A stretch of 64,000 bases of DNA from Synechococcus sp. PROS-7-1. Its GTDB lineage: Bacteria > Cyanobacteriota > Cyanobacteriia > PCC-6307 > Cyanobiaceae. The DNA lies in the NCBI RefSeq assembly GCF_014279795.1, contig NZ_CP047945.1:2252572-2316571 (forward strand), in the 5' to 3' direction. Under the pieces are notes generated by a model, which was not told where the DNA came from, did not search any database, and saw only the letters and a program-made list of their open reading frames with translations. The translations under genes were made by a program, and so were the position numbers. Below are positions 62,893-64,000 of the stretch, piece after piece. How positions within the stretch are numbered: the first letter of the stretch is position 1; each line of letters begins with the position of its first letter.

Positions 62893-63621
62893 CTAGCTTT
62901 TGCATCCAGCTGCGTAGTCCTTCGGCAACGGCGCACCCCAGTCGTTCTGGGGAAGAGTGTTGAACGGTGGGGCGTAGACCTGTTTCACCATTTCAAAGCC
63001 CGTGGGGATCGCGGAGCGTTGAGGGTCGTAATTGACAATCCAGAAGTAGTCGTAGTTCTTGCCAGGCCATGTTTTTGGCACGCCTGGAAGCTGGTCAAGG
63101 TTGAGTAACTGGCGCAGGGTGACCTTCTCACCAGGGTTTTGACGCTCGAGGCGAGCACTGGCGATGGAGGTGTGCTGCCAGGTCATCACAACAGTGCGGT
63201 CATGCCAGGCCGGATTGGTCAACACATCAGCAGCGGCAATGCTTGTGGCGTTCTTGAGCTCCTGTGGCACAGCTGCTCCACCACCATCAAGCGGCACGAC
63301 GGCATAGGTGTTGATCGGCATCCCCCAACTCTGAGCGGAGGGAGCAGCCAACTCCAACGTGTGCAAGGTGATAGCCAAAAAAGCCGCAGGGGCCTGACCA
63401 CCCAACAGCACGCTGTTCGTGGCATTACGACCCAAGTAGGTGTCACGCAGCGCAAGAGATCGTTGCTGCCCGATCGCACACAAGGCGTAGGCATTGGCCT
63501 TTTCGCCATGGCGCAGAAGGATGACCTTGCGAGGCACCGCGTGAGCAGACGACAGACAGGTGCCAAGCATGGACAGGACGACACCTGTTACCAGAAGGGG
63601 GCGGACTCTCTGGGAAAGCAT
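62893..63621 (-). CDS. Exported histidine-phosphatase-superfamily protein
   Basis: A 242-residue protein. From the ATG at 63621 there is a signal peptide (VRPLLVTGVVLSMLGTCLSSAHA, cleaved before VPRK). The RHG motif follows at once: VILLRHGEKANAY with the phospho-accepting His. A second histidine is in VVMTWQHTSIASARL, in the place of the usual SHGxxI. It may be a periplasmic phosphatase or a non-enzymatic relative. The longer reading to 63696 adds a non-signal extension, so I reject it. Four Cys residues are present, one at the C-terminus (AAGCKS). Confidence 0.8.
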   Translation of the reverse strand: MLSQRVRPLLVTGVVLSMLGTCLSSAHAVPRKVILLRHGEKANAYALCAIGQQRSLALRDTYLGRNATNSVLLGGQAPAAFLAITLHTLELAAPSAQSWGMPINTYAVVPLDGGGAAVPQELKNATSIAAADVLTNPAWHDRTVVMTWQHTSIASARLERQNPGEKVTLRQLLNLDQLPGVPKTWPGKNYDYFWIVNYDPQRSAIPTGFEMVKQVYAPPFNTLPQNDWGAPLPKDYAAGCKS

Positions 63622-64000
63622 CGGGACACAGAGGGTGGCTATCGAGCTTTTGGTAGCAACGAATTTGCGTCGAGAGTTAGAGGGCAAGGTGCCCATGACC
63701 AGCGCGAGGAGCTGTCTAATACCAACGCCTGGCGAGGCGAGAACCAGGAGAGGGCAAACTTCCCGAAGTAGAGACCAGGGGGAGCGTGCAGAGCAGCTCC
63801 GGACGTCCCTCGAGAGGAATCAACACCATGCGAACCAACAACCAGACCATGGAATGGACTCAGGCGCTAGTCATTACAACTTGGAAAGATGGCGATGAAC
63901 CTTGGTCAAGAATGGGGAGCAAACAGACGAGAAGAATTCGCAACAGATGGATACATCCCCTTTCACCAAAGAGCAAAAAAGCTCCAACGTTGAGAAAGAC
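63622..64000. other. Right-end region, no confident gene
   Basis: About 380 bases with no convincing gene. Three short plus-strand frames open near the end. One starts at ATG 63828 and runs off the window, with AGAGGA 12 bases upstream. One is a complete 32-codon frame at 63895-63993. One starts at ATG 63947 (MDTSPFTKEQKSSNVEKD) and also runs off. At most one can be real; the sequence beyond base 64000 would decide. Base composition becomes AT-richer here. Confidence 0.4.

Noticed and set aside
63139-63771. 210-codon plus-strand frame opposite the histidine-phosphatase-like gene
   Set aside because: Antisense to a protein with a signal peptide and RHG motif; no motif of its own.
1-64000. tRNA and rRNA genes
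   Set aside because: I scanned the spacers for T-loop-like GGTTCGAATCC patterns and rRNA-like sequence and saw none; a covariance-model search would be decisive.

Overview
The window reads as a stretch of a marine Synechococcus-type (picocyanobacterial) chromosome. It has dense, high-GC coding sequence with very short spacers. Genes typical of an oxygenic phototroph include chlM (chlorophyll), ndhH (NDH-1), a phylloquinone set (menA, menC, menE, menF and a DHNA-CoA thioesterase), a Ycf29-like regulator and a DUF3285 miniprotein. I see no rRNA, tRNA, CRISPR array, insertion sequence or phage gene. The strain assignment is inference.

1-30 kb: mostly housekeeping. In order: trpB (cut by the left edge), a methyltransferase, a SUI1-like factor, cysC, an AI-2E-type permease, purE, nagA, chlM, a lipoprotein, an RluA-type protein lacking the usual catalytic Asp, a LuxR-type response regulator, a cysteine desulfurase, a membrane protein, rsmH, ndhH, the men genes, a grx-gshB-S9 peptidase operon, a FUSC-like gene pair, prfB (which needs a programmed +1 frameshift), a DUF3285 gene, ybeY, dgkA, trpG, a degenerate metallo-beta-lactamase-fold protein, a HisC-like aminotransferase and a PGM1-like ATP-grasp ligase.

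30-45.5 kb: selO, then a minus-strand run terB-like > nadC > argS > membrane glycosyltransferase-like > asparaginase with overlapping or near-touching ends. Next come def, mnmE, a DUF2062 gene coupled to an HExxH-type gene, the (p)ppGpp synthetase/hydrolase, a double-ATPase ABC protein and a LuxR-type protein with a pseudo-receiver domain.

45.6-56.2 kb: the accessory part. It holds a CBM2-unknown-CBM2 protein with a His-rich linker and a GluR0-like ligand-binding membrane protein without a K+ filter. Between the core genes rluD and rbgA lies a compact, lower-GC six-gene cluster: MFS exporter, MmgE/PrpD protein, Cys-less maleate-isomerase-like protein, FAD monooxygenase, HemB paralogue and cytochrome P450. 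The last four form one overlapping minus-strand operon, read P450 > HemB-like > FAD monooxygenase > isomerase-like. This is my best candidate for an undescribed system: a small-molecule pathway perhaps built on a HemB-like condensation.

56.2-64 kb: core genes again. These are rbgA, a universal stress protein, pgk (with a clear terminator), a beta-hydroxyacid dehydrogenase, a secreted unknown, murG, a CobD-like decarboxylase and a secreted histidine-phosphatase-like protein. The last ~380 bases hold no confident gene.
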